Below are positions 25,321 to 34,211 of a stretch of DNA of 64,000 bases, piece by piece; positions within the stretch are counted from its first letter, which is position 1; the number at the start of each line of letters is the position of its first letter. The stretch comes from an uncultured Roseobacter sp. (lineage in GTDB: Bacteria; Pseudomonadota; Alphaproteobacteria; Rhodobacterales; Rhodobacteraceae): assembly GCF_947499265.1 (NCBI RefSeq), contig NZ_CANMNK010000003.1, forward strand, positions 248,001-312,000. Direction: 5' to 3'. Below the pieces are notes generated by a model. The model searched no databases. It was given only the letters and a program-made list of their open reading frames with translations, and was not told the origin of the DNA. The position numbers were made by a program, and so were the translations under genes.

Positions 25321-26109
25321 ATGCTGCCGCCGATTGATCTTGAACGCTACCCGCTGCACGCCCCGGAAACAGCGGGTTATGAGGCCCTTATCGACCGCTG
25401 CAAGGCCGAGCTGGCGCGTGACGGCATGTTCAACCTCGAAGGTTTCATGCGTCCGGATGCGATTGCCGAAGCCGTCGCACAGGCGGCCCCCCGGCTGACC
25501 CCCGAGGAAGCCTTCGTGCATGCGCGTCGGCACAACATCTACTTCAAACAGATGCCGGAATTGCCCGCGGACCACCCCGCCTTGCAGGAAGTGGAGACGC
25601 GCAATCTGACCCTCTGTGCCGACCAGTGCGAAGGCTCGCCCGTTGACACCATCTATTCCTGGCAGCCCTTTGCCGACTTTCTGGCCCGCACGATGGATCT
25701 TGATGCGCTCTTTCAAATGGACGACCCCTTGGCCCGTTTCAACGTGATGGGATATCCCGAAGGCTGGGGGTTGAACTGGCACTTCGACCGATCGCATTTC
25801 ACCACGACGCTCTTGCTGCAGGCGCCCTTGGAGGGCGGCGAATTTGTCTATCGGTCTGATCTGCGCAGCGACGATGACCCGAATTTCGACGGGGTGGCTG
25901 CGCTGCTGCGTGGGGATGATCCTGAGGTTAAAACGCTTACGTCTGCCGCAGGAACACTCAATGTTTTCAAGGGCAAGAATACGGCGCACCGCGTCGCACC
26001 CGTCGTGGGGGACGTCCCGCGTATTATTGCCGTGCTTGGGTATTATGACAGGCCGGGCGTTGCCTTTTCGAAAGAAGAGCTGCTCGGTTTTTACGGCAGA
26101 GCAAGCTGA
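25321..26109 (+). CDS. Fe(II)/2-oxoglutarate oxygenase, HalD/BesD-like but with an HxD triad
   Basis: 262 residues, cupin/DSBH fold. Iron ligands H154 and D156 in NWHFDRSHF and H223 in NTAHRVAPV, with R234 in VPRIIAVLGYYD as the 2-oxoglutarate anchor. Overall shape (FNVMGYPEGWGLNWHFD, LEGGEFVYRSDLR, GTLNVFKGKNTAHRV) resembles the HalD/BesD family of amino-acid radical halogenases, but those have Gly in place of the Asp; the intact carboxylate points to hydroxylation or C-X cleavage rather than halogenation. The start at 25321 follows AAAGGAT; five codons upstream are also open. It lies 83 bp after the MocA-type gene. Confidence 0.8.
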   Translation: MLPPIDLERYPLHAPETAGYEALIDRCKAELARDGMFNLEGFMRPDAIAEAVAQAAPRLTPEEAFVHARRHNIYFKQMPELPADHPALQEVETRNLTLCADQCEGSPVDTIYSWQPFADFLARTMDLDALFQMDDPLARFNVMGYPEGWGLNWHFDRSHFTTTLLLQAPLEGGEFVYRSDLRSDDDPNFDGVAALLRGDDPEVKTLTSAAGTLNVFKGKNTAHRVAPVVGDVPRIIAVLGYYDRPGVAFSKEELLGFYGRAS

Positions 26110-26985
26110 TCAGGGCGCAATGAGCTGCACCCCTGGAATGCGGGCGATGGCAAAGACATCCTCCTCATAGGTCTGCGTCATCTCTTCGACCAATTCTTCG
26201 GTCCAGCCCGGCATATCCAGCTCTTCTTCGATCGCGTCTTCGATGGCAAATTTGTCGAGAAACGCCATCATCACCCGTCGCTGTTGTATTTCGTTGATAT
26301 TGGGGTGTTTCCCGAGGTAAGCCAGAAACCTTTGCATGCCGTCTTTGCGCATGATGTCGCGCAACAGATCGAACCCGCCTACCACCTTCTCTCCGTGCTC
26401 CAGCCCCACGATTTCGCGAATGATCTGCGCCCAGATCAGGGGGGCATCCTCGTTGCACCACACAGTAATGCTGATCTGGGGAACCGCCTCGCGTATCCGC
26501 AAAAGCGTATCCGACCAGCGCACCGCGCGCGGATCAACACCTCCCATGAAATCGGCAAGTTCCGAGGCTGGGGATTTTTCGAAAACCGCTGGCAAAAACG
26601 TCGCCGGATTGCGCAGGGCCATGAAAAGCTCAATCTCGTCATGCTGAAAAATCTGCGACATGTAGACGAGCCGTTCGGGCGCCTTGGGATACAACAACCC
26701 TTGCCGAACCACGGTTCTCGGAGCGCCAAATAAATGTGCATCAGACAGTAGGACACGATCGGCTTGTTCGTTGTCGAGGATCGCGTCCAGCAAAACTTCT
26801 CGTGCGTTTTCAGCAGCTTCCGAGGATGCCAGCGCAGACATTATTGCCCGCAAAAGCCTGCGGTATTTTCCCGGTCCGGGCACCGAAACGCCGCGCTCGG
26901 CGAAGGCCTCGTTGTTACGCAAGAGGCATTTCATCAGACGCTCTTCTTCGGTGAAATGAGCGCCCGTGTGGAAAACCAGTTGCAT
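26110..26985 (-). CDS. Hypothetical protein with degenerate sulfotransferase-like N-terminus
   Basis: 291 residues, no signal peptide or membrane segment. The opening (VFHTGAHFTEEERLMKCLLRNNEAFAERGV) matches in shape the start of sulfotransferase-family proteins (H-x-G-x-H-K-T-x-T-T-x-x-Q-x-x-L-x-x-N), but the phosphate-binding K-T-x-T-T is replaced by F-T-E-E-E. Further matches are the LSDAHLFG and FMALRNPATFLPAVFE stretches, reminiscent of the 3'-phosphate-binding R and S region. Its stop abuts that of the BesD-like gene (convergent). Probably a non-enzymatic or divergent relative; function unknown. Confidence 0.7.
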   Translation of the reverse strand: MQLVFHTGAHFTEEERLMKCLLRNNEAFAERGVSVPGPGKYRRLLRAIMSALASSEAAENAREVLLDAILDNEQADRVLLSDAHLFGAPRTVVRQGLLYPKAPERLVYMSQIFQHDEIELFMALRNPATFLPAVFEKSPASELADFMGGVDPRAVRWSDTLLRIREAVPQISITVWCNEDAPLIWAQIIREIVGLEHGEKVVGGFDLLRDIMRKDGMQRFLAYLGKHPNINEIQQRRVMMAFLDKFAIEDAIEEELDMPGWTEELVEEMTQTYEEDVFAIARIPGVQLIAP

Positions 26986-27112
26986 AATGCTCCACGGGTC
27001 CAGAAATTCGTCAGGCCAAACTAGCTTGGGAATGCCCAGTGTTCAAACGCATTCGTTTTGATCATTTCCCCTCTTGCGCGACGCGTTCAAACTGACTAAA
27101 CGACCGCCCAGT

Positions 27113-27188
27113 GCCCCTATAGCTCAGCTGGTAGAGCAACTGATTTGTAATCAGTAGGTCCGCGGTTCGAGTCCGTGTGGGGGCACCA
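27113..27188 (+). tRNA. tRNA-Thr (TGT)
   Basis: Full cloverleaf: acceptor GCCCCTA with TGGGGGC (one G-U pair), D arm GCTC-AGCTGGTAGA-GAGC type, anticodon stem CTGAT/ATCAG around loop TTTGTAA with anticodon TGT, T arm GCGGTTCGAGTCCGT region, and an encoded CCA at 27186-27188. The anticodon reads ACA and related Thr codons. AT-richer DNA follows it. Confidence 0.97.
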
Positions 27189-27590
27189 AAACAGGCTCAC
27201 TAGATCGAAACGCCACCTAAAGCCTTGAACGATATGGCGATGTCTGGGGGTCTATGTCCCTGACTTCGGTATTGCATAAAGCAGCCTGCAAACGCCGGTT
27301 AGCAATCATCCTTACTTTTTGGACTTTGTCGTTGGTGATTTCTCCGCGAATAAGTCTATAAGCGAATAGAGGCCATGCAGATCCAAGCGCGCGTATCAGC
27401 CCTTCCTAAATGACGGCGATATCTGCGCAGTATTGGCTAGGCTCGCTTTGCATCTGCGGTGTGACAAGCAATCCTGAACCTTGATTGATCAAACATATAG
27501 CTATCACAAAAAAACATCCCAGCGCTGTACCGGTTCACATCAAAACTGAATAGGACAAAATCGCGCCGAACTCGTCAGCAAGAAGAGCAG
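27189..27590. other. 402-bp gap without a recognisable gene
   Basis: No open frame with protein-like composition, no tRNA or repeat is visible. The stretch is clearly richer in A+T than its surroundings and follows the 3' end of tRNA-Thr, a common integration point; no integrase or repeated tRNA 3' end was found. Confidence 0.5.
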
Positions 27591-28418
27591 CTAGAGGCGG
27601 CGTTCAGAGTACTGTTCGTTCAGCCGATCAACATCCAGCGAGTCCAAGAGCTCCTCTTCGGAATAGCCAAGACGCACTCCAAGCTTGACGGCCGCATCTA
27701 CCAATCGAGGGCTTGGTTCAGCGATTTCCAGTGGCAACTTCCTTTGAACTTTATCCAGCGGAGCGGACTTCAAATCGTATTCCGCCTCTCCAATAAGGCC
27801 ATTCAATAGGCTTGGAAGTGCCGGAGTGCTGCCTTGGTATAGGTCTTCAAAGTGAAAGACACCTGTGAAACCATTTCGGGTGTGCTGTTCGGTCATGAAT
27901 TGGTTAAGTTCGAGCCAATGGAACAGATTGCGCTCAAACGGGCTGAATTTATCACCGCTTGCCGCAATCTCAGTGTAATACACGCGTGGGTCATTCGGAT
28001 GAATCATGGCAATGCGCTCAAAACGTCGCCCGTTTCGAACTTGAGGGACAAATAGGCCGTGCGTTGTAAGCGACGTAGCGACATGAAACGGATTTCTCAC
28101 CAGATGCGCAAACCTAAAATTCTCGGCAAAGCGATCAGCTAAGTAAGGCAGCCACGCGAAGGCAGGCCAACCGACTTCAAGGTAAGATTGCCCAGCGGCG
28201 ATAGCATCCTCAATATCTATCAATTTACGTTGCAAAGGAATGTTTGCACCCAGCACTGCGGTGAATTTCCTTGGTTGCCTAAACACTCTCCTTGAAAAGT
28301 AATTTGGACCAAGTGCTTCATGTTCGATGATAGCATCAGGATGCGCGCGCGCGGCGATTGCTGTGATGTTCTGGGTTGAGGTACGACCGGTTGACAGAAC
28401 GAAACCAACAGTCGCCAT
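27591..28418 (-). CDS. Sulfotransferase-like P-loop protein
   Basis: 275 residues. An N-terminal STGRTSTQNI loop after a hydrophobic beta strand (VGFVL) resembles the PAPS 5'-phosphosulfate loop of sulfotransferases; FAHLVRNPFHVATSLTTHG fits the R-x-x-x-x-x-x-x-S 3'-phosphate site. It may transfer sulfate to a glycan or other envelope component, or be a non-catalytic relative. Composition is more A+T-rich than flanking genes, and it lies alone between tRNA-Thr and the mutasome operon, consistent with acquisition. Confidence 0.72.
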   Translation of the reverse strand: MATVGFVLSTGRTSTQNITAIAARAHPDAIIEHEALGPNYFSRRVFRQPRKFTAVLGANIPLQRKLIDIEDAIAAGQSYLEVGWPAFAWLPYLADRFAENFRFAHLVRNPFHVATSLTTHGLFVPQVRNGRRFERIAMIHPNDPRVYYTEIAASGDKFSPFERNLFHWLELNQFMTEQHTRNGFTGVFHFEDLYQGSTPALPSLLNGLIGEAEYDLKSAPLDKVQRKLPLEIAEPSPRLVDAAVKLGVRLGYSEEELLDSLDVDRLNEQYSERRL

Positions 28419-28714
28419 TGAAAACTAATTCCCCGAAAATCACGATTTGTCATTGAGTTGTGCGCCGCCAAAATGAGGCAATTAAATGTGCGGCACAAGC
28501 GCAATTGTCCTGGCGCGGCAAATGTGTCTGACGTCAGCGCTTAGGGGTCCAACTTGCCGTATTTGATAAGAGATTGGGACGCGGGCTCCTGACCGACATC
28601 TAACGTTGTTTTCGATCTCTAGTCCTGCGCTCAAACCGTAGCTGTCGGCAAGCGGACAAAGGTTACCTCCTTACCCTGCCCCAAGATCACACCCCATTAT
28701 TTGGCGCAAATACC

Positions 28715-31700
28715 TCAATGGAAATCGCGGCTTGGGAACAGTCGTTTTGCTTGCTCGCGCGGGTGCATGGCGCGGGGAGGGTATTTCCGGGGGCGTGGTG
28801 TATCATCGGCTTGGGGAAGGGTTTCGCCAATGACGTCACTCATCGGGTGGCCCAGATCAGAGAGTTTGTCTGACATATCCTCAATCTGTTGCGCAATCAG
28901 GTGCACAACGGCGCCTTCGCGCTGCAGATGACCGCTGACACGCAAAAGCCGAGCGCCCATGACGATACGCCGGAAACGCTCGTAGACCTTGTTCCACACC
29001 ACAACATTGGACACCCCGGTTTCATCTTCGAGCGTCAGGAAAATCACACCCGAGGCCGTGCCGGGACGTTGGCGGGTGATGACCAGACCGCACACGCTGA
29101 CGCGCCCAATCGGGGTATCTTTCAGCTCGTTATGGGGGGTGATATCGGGAAATGTGGGGCGGAGCAATTCCATCGGATGGGCCCGCAGGGACAGGCGTGT
29201 GGCGACGTAATCTTCGACCACTTCCTCGCCCAGATGCATGGTCGGCAAGACGACCTTGGGTTCAGAAATATGTTCGCCGTCAATCGGATCGGAGAACAGC
29301 GGCAGAGGGATCTGACTGCGGATGGATTTCACCTGCCATAAAGCCTCGCGCCGCGTCAGAGCGGTATTCGAAAACGCATCCGCCTCTGCCAGTCGCTCCA
29401 TCACTGCAGGCTTGATCCCTGCGCGCAGCCAAAGGCTTTGCGGGTCGGGATAGCCATTGCCGCGCGCAGCAGCGATCCAGACCGCATCTTCTTGCTTGAA
29501 CCCCTTGATCTGCCGGAACCCAAGCCGCAATGCCAGAGCGCCATCGGCACGGCGTTCCAGTGTATTGTCCCATACGCTGCTATTGACACAGATCGGCCGC
29601 ACCTCGACCTGATGTTCGCGCGCATCACGCACGATCTGGGCCGGGGCATAAAACCCCATGGGTTGCGCGTTCAGCAACGCGCAGGCAAAGATCGCCGGGT
29701 AATGGCATTTCAGCCAGGACGATACATAGGTGAGCATGGCAAAAGCCGCCGCGTGGCTTTCGGGAAACCCGTAATCGGCAAAACCTTCGATCTGGCCAAA
29801 ACAACGCTCCGCCACCTCCTGACTATAGCCATTGGCCAGCATGCCGGCGGTAAATTTATCTCTGAACTTGCCGATCGTCCCCATACGCCGGAACGACGCA
29901 ATGGAGCGGCGCAGGTGGTCCGCTTCTTCGGGCGTAAAGCCCGCACCGACGATGGCGATTTGCATCGCCTGTTCCTGAAAGAGTGGCACACCGAGGGTCC
30001 GCGCTGTCACCGCCTCCAGGGCGGGGCCAAAAGGTTCAGGCGCCTCCAGCCCTTGCCGCCGTTTGATGTAGGGTTGCACCATGCCGCCCTGAATCGGGCC
30101 GGGTCGGACAATGGCAACCTCGATGACCAGATCATAGAAGGTACGCGGCTGCATCCGGGGCAGAAAATTCATCTGCGCCCGGCTTTCGACCTGAAACACA
30201 CCGATAGCATCGGCCATGCACAGCATGTCATAGGTGGCGCTGTCTTCCTGGGGGACCTTTTCCAGCGAAAGTGTCTGCTGCTCATATGTCTGCATCAGAT
30301 CAAAAGCTTTGCGGATGCAACTGAGCATGCCGAGCCCCAGCACATCGACCTTGAGGATCCCCAGGGCATCGATATCGTCCTTGTCCCACTCGATCACGGT
30401 ACGGTCTTCCATCGCAGCGTTTTCGATCGGGCACAGCTCATCCAGGCGCCCCTTGGTGATCACAAAACCTCCGACATGCTGGGACAGATGCCGCGGAAAC
30501 CCGATGAGCTCTCCGATCAGGCGGATCGTTTGAGAGAGGCGTTGATCGTCTGGATCCAGACCCAGCTCTTTGATCCTCTCGGGATCCGCGCCGCCATTGG
30601 ACATGCCCCAGATCTGCCCGGACAGACTTGCCGTGACATCGTCACTCAGCCCCATCACCTTGCCGACCTCGCGAATGGCCGCCCGCGAACGGAAATGGAT
30701 CACCGTCGCACATAGCCCTGCCCGTTCCCGGCGGTATTTCTTGTAAATCCACTGGATCACTTCTTCGCGGCGTTCATGTTCGAAATCCACGTCGATGTCC
30801 GGCGGCTCGCCCCGGTGTTTTGAGATAAACCGCTCAAACACCATCGAGATCATATCCGGGCTGACATCGGTGATGCCCAGCAGGTAGCACAGGATGGAAT
30901 TGGCCGCTGATCCCCGCCCCTGACACAGAATGCCAACGGATCGGGCATAATGAACAATGTCATGCACTGTCAGAAAATAGGCCGGGAATTCCAGCTCAGC
31001 GACGAGTTGGAGTTCCTTTGCCATCAAGTCATGTACCCGCTGCGGCGCACCGTCAGGGTAGCGTCGCTTCAACCCTTCGTGGACCAGCCGCTCCAACCTC
31101 TGCTGCGGCAGCTCTCCCTCGGCGACCTCATCGGGGTATTGGTAGCTCAATTCGCTGAGGCAAAAGCTGCATCTGGCGGCAATCTCCATGGTCCGCCGGA
31201 GCGCAGCAGGGTGATTGCGGAACAACCGCGCCATGTCTGGGTGGGCTTTCAGGCGCCGCTCGGCATTTGGCAAAGCCCGCGTGCCGATCTGATCAATGGT
31301 GATATGTTCGCGAATGCAGGTCAGCACATCGGCCAATTGCTTGCGGTTGGCCCGATGCATCAGCACGTCGCCCACAGCAACCATCGGGGCCGAACAGCGT
31401 TGTGCGAGCACTGCGCAGGCGTTGAAATACGCCTGATCCGTGCCGTCGTAGCGCGGGGCCGCGCCCAGAAAGACGTGACCGGGAAAGCGGGACTGGACCT
31501 GTCTAATTGCATCCATGCTGGCGTTCAGCCGTCCCTGCGGCAGGGCAATCAGGATCATACCCGTTGCGCCCTCCAGCAGATCGCGCAGAGAGAGGTCGCA
31601 CTGCCCTTTCTCCGCCCGCCGTTTCCCCAGCGTCAAAAGGCGGGACAGCCGTTGATACGCCGCTCGGTCGCGGGGCAGCGCAATCCAGTCTGCGGGGCTA

Positions 31701-32032
31701 TCGCGCAAGACCAGCCGGCAGCCCACGATGAGTTTGGGCAGATGTGATGTTGCGGGGCGTTCGATCTGCTCAGGACTGCCGTTCTCTTGCCGTGAGCTGC
31801 TGTCTGTCGTGTGACGCGACCGCACCTTGATCGCCCCGTCACGCTCTTCTTTCAGGTGCTTCAGGGCCGTATAGGCCCGCACCACCCCTGCCAGAGAATT
31901 ATGATCCGTGATCGCGACCGCCCGCAGGCCCAGTTCCGCTGCCCGCGTGACCATTTCCTCGGGATGGGACGCCCCGGTGAGAAAGGTGAAATTGGTGGTT
32001 ACGCAGAGTTCGGCATACTCAGGGGATCTCAT
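28715..32032 (-). CDS. dnaE2: Error-prone DNA polymerase DnaE2 (ImuC)
   Basis: 1105 residues, alpha-subunit type C-family polymerase. N-terminal PHP domain (YAELCVTTNFTFLTGASHPEE, AITDHNSLAGV), the catalytic DIDVDFEHERR motif with polymerase Asp residues, CQGRGSAANSILCYLLGIT, the tandem HhH region, and a C-terminal OB domain (FLTLEDETGVSNVVVW). The ATG at 32032 overlaps the imuB stop (ATGA); 18 more codons are open upstream inside imuB. It carries out translesion synthesis with ImuA and ImuB in SOS mutagenesis. Confidence 0.97.
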   Translation of the reverse strand: MRSPEYAELCVTTNFTFLTGASHPEEMVTRAAELGLRAVAITDHNSLAGVVRAYTALKHLKEERDGAIKVRSRHTTDSSSRQENGSPEQIERPATSHLPKLIVGCRLVLRDSPADWIALPRDRAAYQRLSRLLTLGKRRAEKGQCDLSLRDLLEGATGMILIALPQGRLNASMDAIRQVQSRFPGHVFLGAAPRYDGTDQAYFNACAVLAQRCSAPMVAVGDVLMHRANRKQLADVLTCIREHITIDQIGTRALPNAERRLKAHPDMARLFRNHPAALRRTMEIAARCSFCLSELSYQYPDEVAEGELPQQRLERLVHEGLKRRYPDGAPQRVHDLMAKELQLVAELEFPAYFLTVHDIVHYARSVGILCQGRGSAANSILCYLLGITDVSPDMISMVFERFISKHRGEPPDIDVDFEHERREEVIQWIYKKYRRERAGLCATVIHFRSRAAIREVGKVMGLSDDVTASLSGQIWGMSNGGADPERIKELGLDPDDQRLSQTIRLIGELIGFPRHLSQHVGGFVITKGRLDELCPIENAAMEDRTVIEWDKDDIDALGILKVDVLGLGMLSCIRKAFDLMQTYEQQTLSLEKVPQEDSATYDMLCMADAIGVFQVESRAQMNFLPRMQPRTFYDLVIEVAIVRPGPIQGGMVQPYIKRRQGLEAPEPFGPALEAVTARTLGVPLFQEQAMQIAIVGAGFTPEEADHLRRSIASFRRMGTIGKFRDKFTAGMLANGYSQEVAERCFGQIEGFADYGFPESHAAAFAMLTYVSSWLKCHYPAIFACALLNAQPMGFYAPAQIVRDAREHQVEVRPICVNSSVWDNTLERRADGALALRLGFRQIKGFKQEDAVWIAAARGNGYPDPQSLWLRAGIKPAVMERLAEADAFSNTALTRREALWQVKSIRSQIPLPLFSDPIDGEHISEPKVVLPTMHLGEEVVEDYVATRLSLRAHPMELLRPTFPDITPHNELKDTPIGRVSVCGLVITRQRPGTASGVIFLTLEDETGVSNVVVWNKVYERFRRIVMGARLLRVSGHLQREGAVVHLIAQQIEDMSDKLSDLGHPMSDVIGETLPQADDTPRPRKYPPRAMHPREQAKRLFPSRDFH

Positions 32033-33510
32033 GCGAATTCCCCCTGTACGAACCAGCCGGGGTTTTGGGGCGTGTAGAACAGCCAAAGCCGTCGCCCCTG
32101 TTTTGTCTCCACCTTCCAGTAATCGCGCACGCCGGAGCGCCAGTTGTCATCGGAGAACCACCATTCAGGCGCGATCCGCTCCGGCCCGGTGGCCCGACCC
32201 GTTGCAAGAGACATGCGCCGCCAGCGAAAGAAATCCGGCGGTTGCGCGCCCTGCCCTGCGATGGGCTCAGGGGGGAAGAGCATCACGGGGCGTGGCCTCG
32301 CAGAGTTCCATACGCCCCCCGGTTCCGAATAGGCCGCGGGAGAGATGATAAAACTGCGCTCGGGGATGTGACTGTCCGCAGGCAGAAACCGCTGGATATT
32401 CTCGATGCCAATCCGCGTGCCAAGACGCGTGACCAAATCTTCCAGCTTGTCCTTGTGTGATCCGTTACGGGCATGGCTCACCTGTTGCGGCGGCAGAGGT
32501 TCCACCCGCACAGCCTCCAACCGCATCTGATCAATGCCATAGCCTGCATCAACCTCGGCCACGCCGCGTTCAAACAAAGGGAGAATCCGCGCAGCATCCC
32601 GCAGCGGACGGGCCAGCCGCAATTCAATATGCTGGCTCTCCTGATCCACCCGGCGCAGTGACAAGTTCAACACCCTTGCGCCGACCTGCCCGGCATTCAA
32701 CGACAGGCACAAACGCTGCAGCAACCGCTCTGTCCCCGCCATCACATCGCTCACCAGGCCAATCGGCTCCGGCAGGGACATCCGCACGCCGTAATGAGGC
32801 GGTGTCTTGAGCGGCGAGATATCCTCCGGCTGATTGCCTAACGCCTGATCCAGCCGCATCAGCAGATCACGCCCAAACCGCCGGGCCAGCGGCGCCCGGG
32901 CTGCCGTGGCCAAATCCCCCACGCTGCGCAAGCCAAGACGCTGCAAGGCCTGATCCGTTTGTTCCGTCAGTCGCAAAGCGGCAACGGGCAAGGTCTCAAG
33001 CGCGCCGAGCATGTCCCCGGCAGAGGCAACACCCTCCCGGTACCGCGCCAGAGCCCAGGCCGCGCCACGCGTATCCCCGACCCCGATGCGCACCGTTATC
33101 CCTGCCCGGCCCAGCCGCTGCCGGATATCGTTGAGCAGCCCGCACTCTCCGCCAAAAAGATGTGCCGCCCCTGTGACATCCAGCACCAGACCATCATTGC
33201 CTTCCAGCCCGACCCAGGGGCAATAGCGTGTGGCCCAGCGGGAAAGCACATGTTGAAATCGTTGCACCCCATGCAGATCGACCGGGACACTCACCAGGTC
33301 AGGGCAAAATGCCCGCGCATCCGAATAGGACATGCCGCGGTGAAGCCCATGGCGCTCCGCGCGCGAATTCAGGCAATAAAGCCGGTTGGCATTGCTCTGC
33401 AGGATGGTCAGGGCAAAGGGGGCCTCAACGGGTCGCACCCGCAGAACCCGCTCAGAAGCGAGCTTCGGAAACCACAGCGATACGACGCGTCGATTGAGAC
33501 CATCGAACAT
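32029..33510 (-). CDS. imuB: ImuB, inactive Y-family polymerase of the mutasome
   Basis: 493 residues from the ATG at 33510 (MFDGLNRRVVSLWFPKLASERVLR), the usual ImuB opening; the longer open frame would run into imuA. Y-family palm and finger features without the catalytic acidic residues: where active polymerases have DxD and SxDE, it reads VSLWFP and GLVLDVTGAAHLF. ImuB is the hub that binds the beta clamp and bridges ImuA and DnaE2. It overlaps imuA by about 59 bp upstream and dnaE2 by 4 bp downstream. Confidence 0.93.
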   Translation of the reverse strand: MFDGLNRRVVSLWFPKLASERVLRVRPVEAPFALTILQSNANRLYCLNSRAERHGLHRGMSYSDARAFCPDLVSVPVDLHGVQRFQHVLSRWATRYCPWVGLEGNDGLVLDVTGAAHLFGGECGLLNDIRQRLGRAGITVRIGVGDTRGAAWALARYREGVASAGDMLGALETLPVAALRLTEQTDQALQRLGLRSVGDLATAARAPLARRFGRDLLMRLDQALGNQPEDISPLKTPPHYGVRMSLPEPIGLVSDVMAGTERLLQRLCLSLNAGQVGARVLNLSLRRVDQESQHIELRLARPLRDAARILPLFERGVAEVDAGYGIDQMRLEAVRVEPLPPQQVSHARNGSHKDKLEDLVTRLGTRIGIENIQRFLPADSHIPERSFIISPAAYSEPGGVWNSARPRPVMLFPPEPIAGQGAQPPDFFRWRRMSLATGRATGPERIAPEWWFSDDNWRSGVRDYWKVETKQGRRLWLFYTPQNPGWFVQGEFA

Positions 33511-34006
33511 TCCAGACACCCAATGTTCCTGATTTGTTCTTAATAAGCTTCCAGCGCTGAAGTGTCGAGTCGTTTTGGTCAAACACCGGGGCGCACCACC
33601 ACCGCGTTTCGGCCGCATTGCTCCCCATGCCATCGGGAATAATCGCCAAAGCAGTGGTTTTTCCCGCCTTTGCCGCCAATTGCAACCGCCGACCGGAGGT
33701 AAGGTCGAGCGGTCCGCTCAACTCCATGATGACAAGAGGGAAAACACCGGAGCGCAGGCTTTCCTCTGCAGTGGCAAGGACCTCGATCTGATTCCCGGCG
33801 GTGGCGACCAGCAGATTTTCGGGTGGGAAAAAATCCATGAATCCCACAGGGTTGAGCTGTTCTGAGCGCCAGCTCTCTCTGATCCACAAGAATACCGACC
33901 CGGCATGCGCCGCACAGATCACCGCAAAAGACTGCGCCCCCGGGCCGCCAACCTCGTGCATCCGGTCAGGTCTAAGGGGGAATGATGTTGAAATATCGCA
34001 GGTCAC
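33452..34006 (-). CDS. imuA: ImuA, RecA-like mutasome accessory protein
   Basis: 184 residues with the ImuA-type opening (LRPDRMHEVGGPGAQSFA), LVIMELSGPLDLTSGRRLQLAA, ALIPDGMGSNAAETRWWCAPVFD and the C-terminal NKSGTLGVWNVRW. It is distantly RecA-like but short and lacks a clear Walker A. The start is a GTG at 34006 with poor ribosome-site spacing; an ATG at 33961 falls inside the conserved opening and would truncate it. First gene of imuA-imuB-dnaE2, overlapping imuB by 59 bp. Confidence 0.85.
   Translation of the reverse strand: MTCDISTSFPLRPDRMHEVGGPGAQSFAVICAAHAGSVFLWIRESWRSEQLNPVGFMDFFPPENLLVATAGNQIEVLATAEESLRSGVFPLVIMELSGPLDLTSGRRLQLAAKAGKTTALAIIPDGMGSNAAETRWWCAPVFDQNDSTLQRWKLIKNKSGTLGVWNVRWSQSTRRIAVVSEARF
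33525..33539 (-). promoter_or_regulatory. GTTC-N7-GTTC match (LexA-box form) before imuB
   Basis: GTTCCTGATTTGTTC on the plus strand (GAAC-N7-GAAC on the coding strand) has the alphaproteobacterial LexA-box form, 15 bp upstream of the imuB ATG. It lies inside imuA codons for the conserved K-N-K-S-G-T stretch, so it may be a coding coincidence; about two such matches are expected by chance in a window this size. No matching box was found upstream of imuA, where one is expected. Confidence 0.35.
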
Positions 34007-34211
34007 CCTTTGAAGTCAGCACAAAGATATGCGCGGTTCAAGGCCAAAGCCTGCATTGGTCCTGAACGCCGCGAATGTCGAACTTTTGCCCCCTATCATA
34101 GGGTTACCAAAACACCGCAAGAAAACGCGGTTACGACCCCTGCGGCTAAACACATAATTAGTGTATTCGATTGTATTCCGATCTCCAAAGGCACTCATGC
34201 AGGAGATCTCA

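Noticed and set aside
27113-28714. Integrated element at tRNA-Thr with att sites
   Set aside because: No integrase and no repeat of the tRNA 3' end was found in the AT-rich segment, so only a possible remnant is claimed.
34007-34160. LexA box upstream of imuA
   Set aside because: GAAC copies occur at about 34073 and 34080 but not with the required 7-bp spacing.
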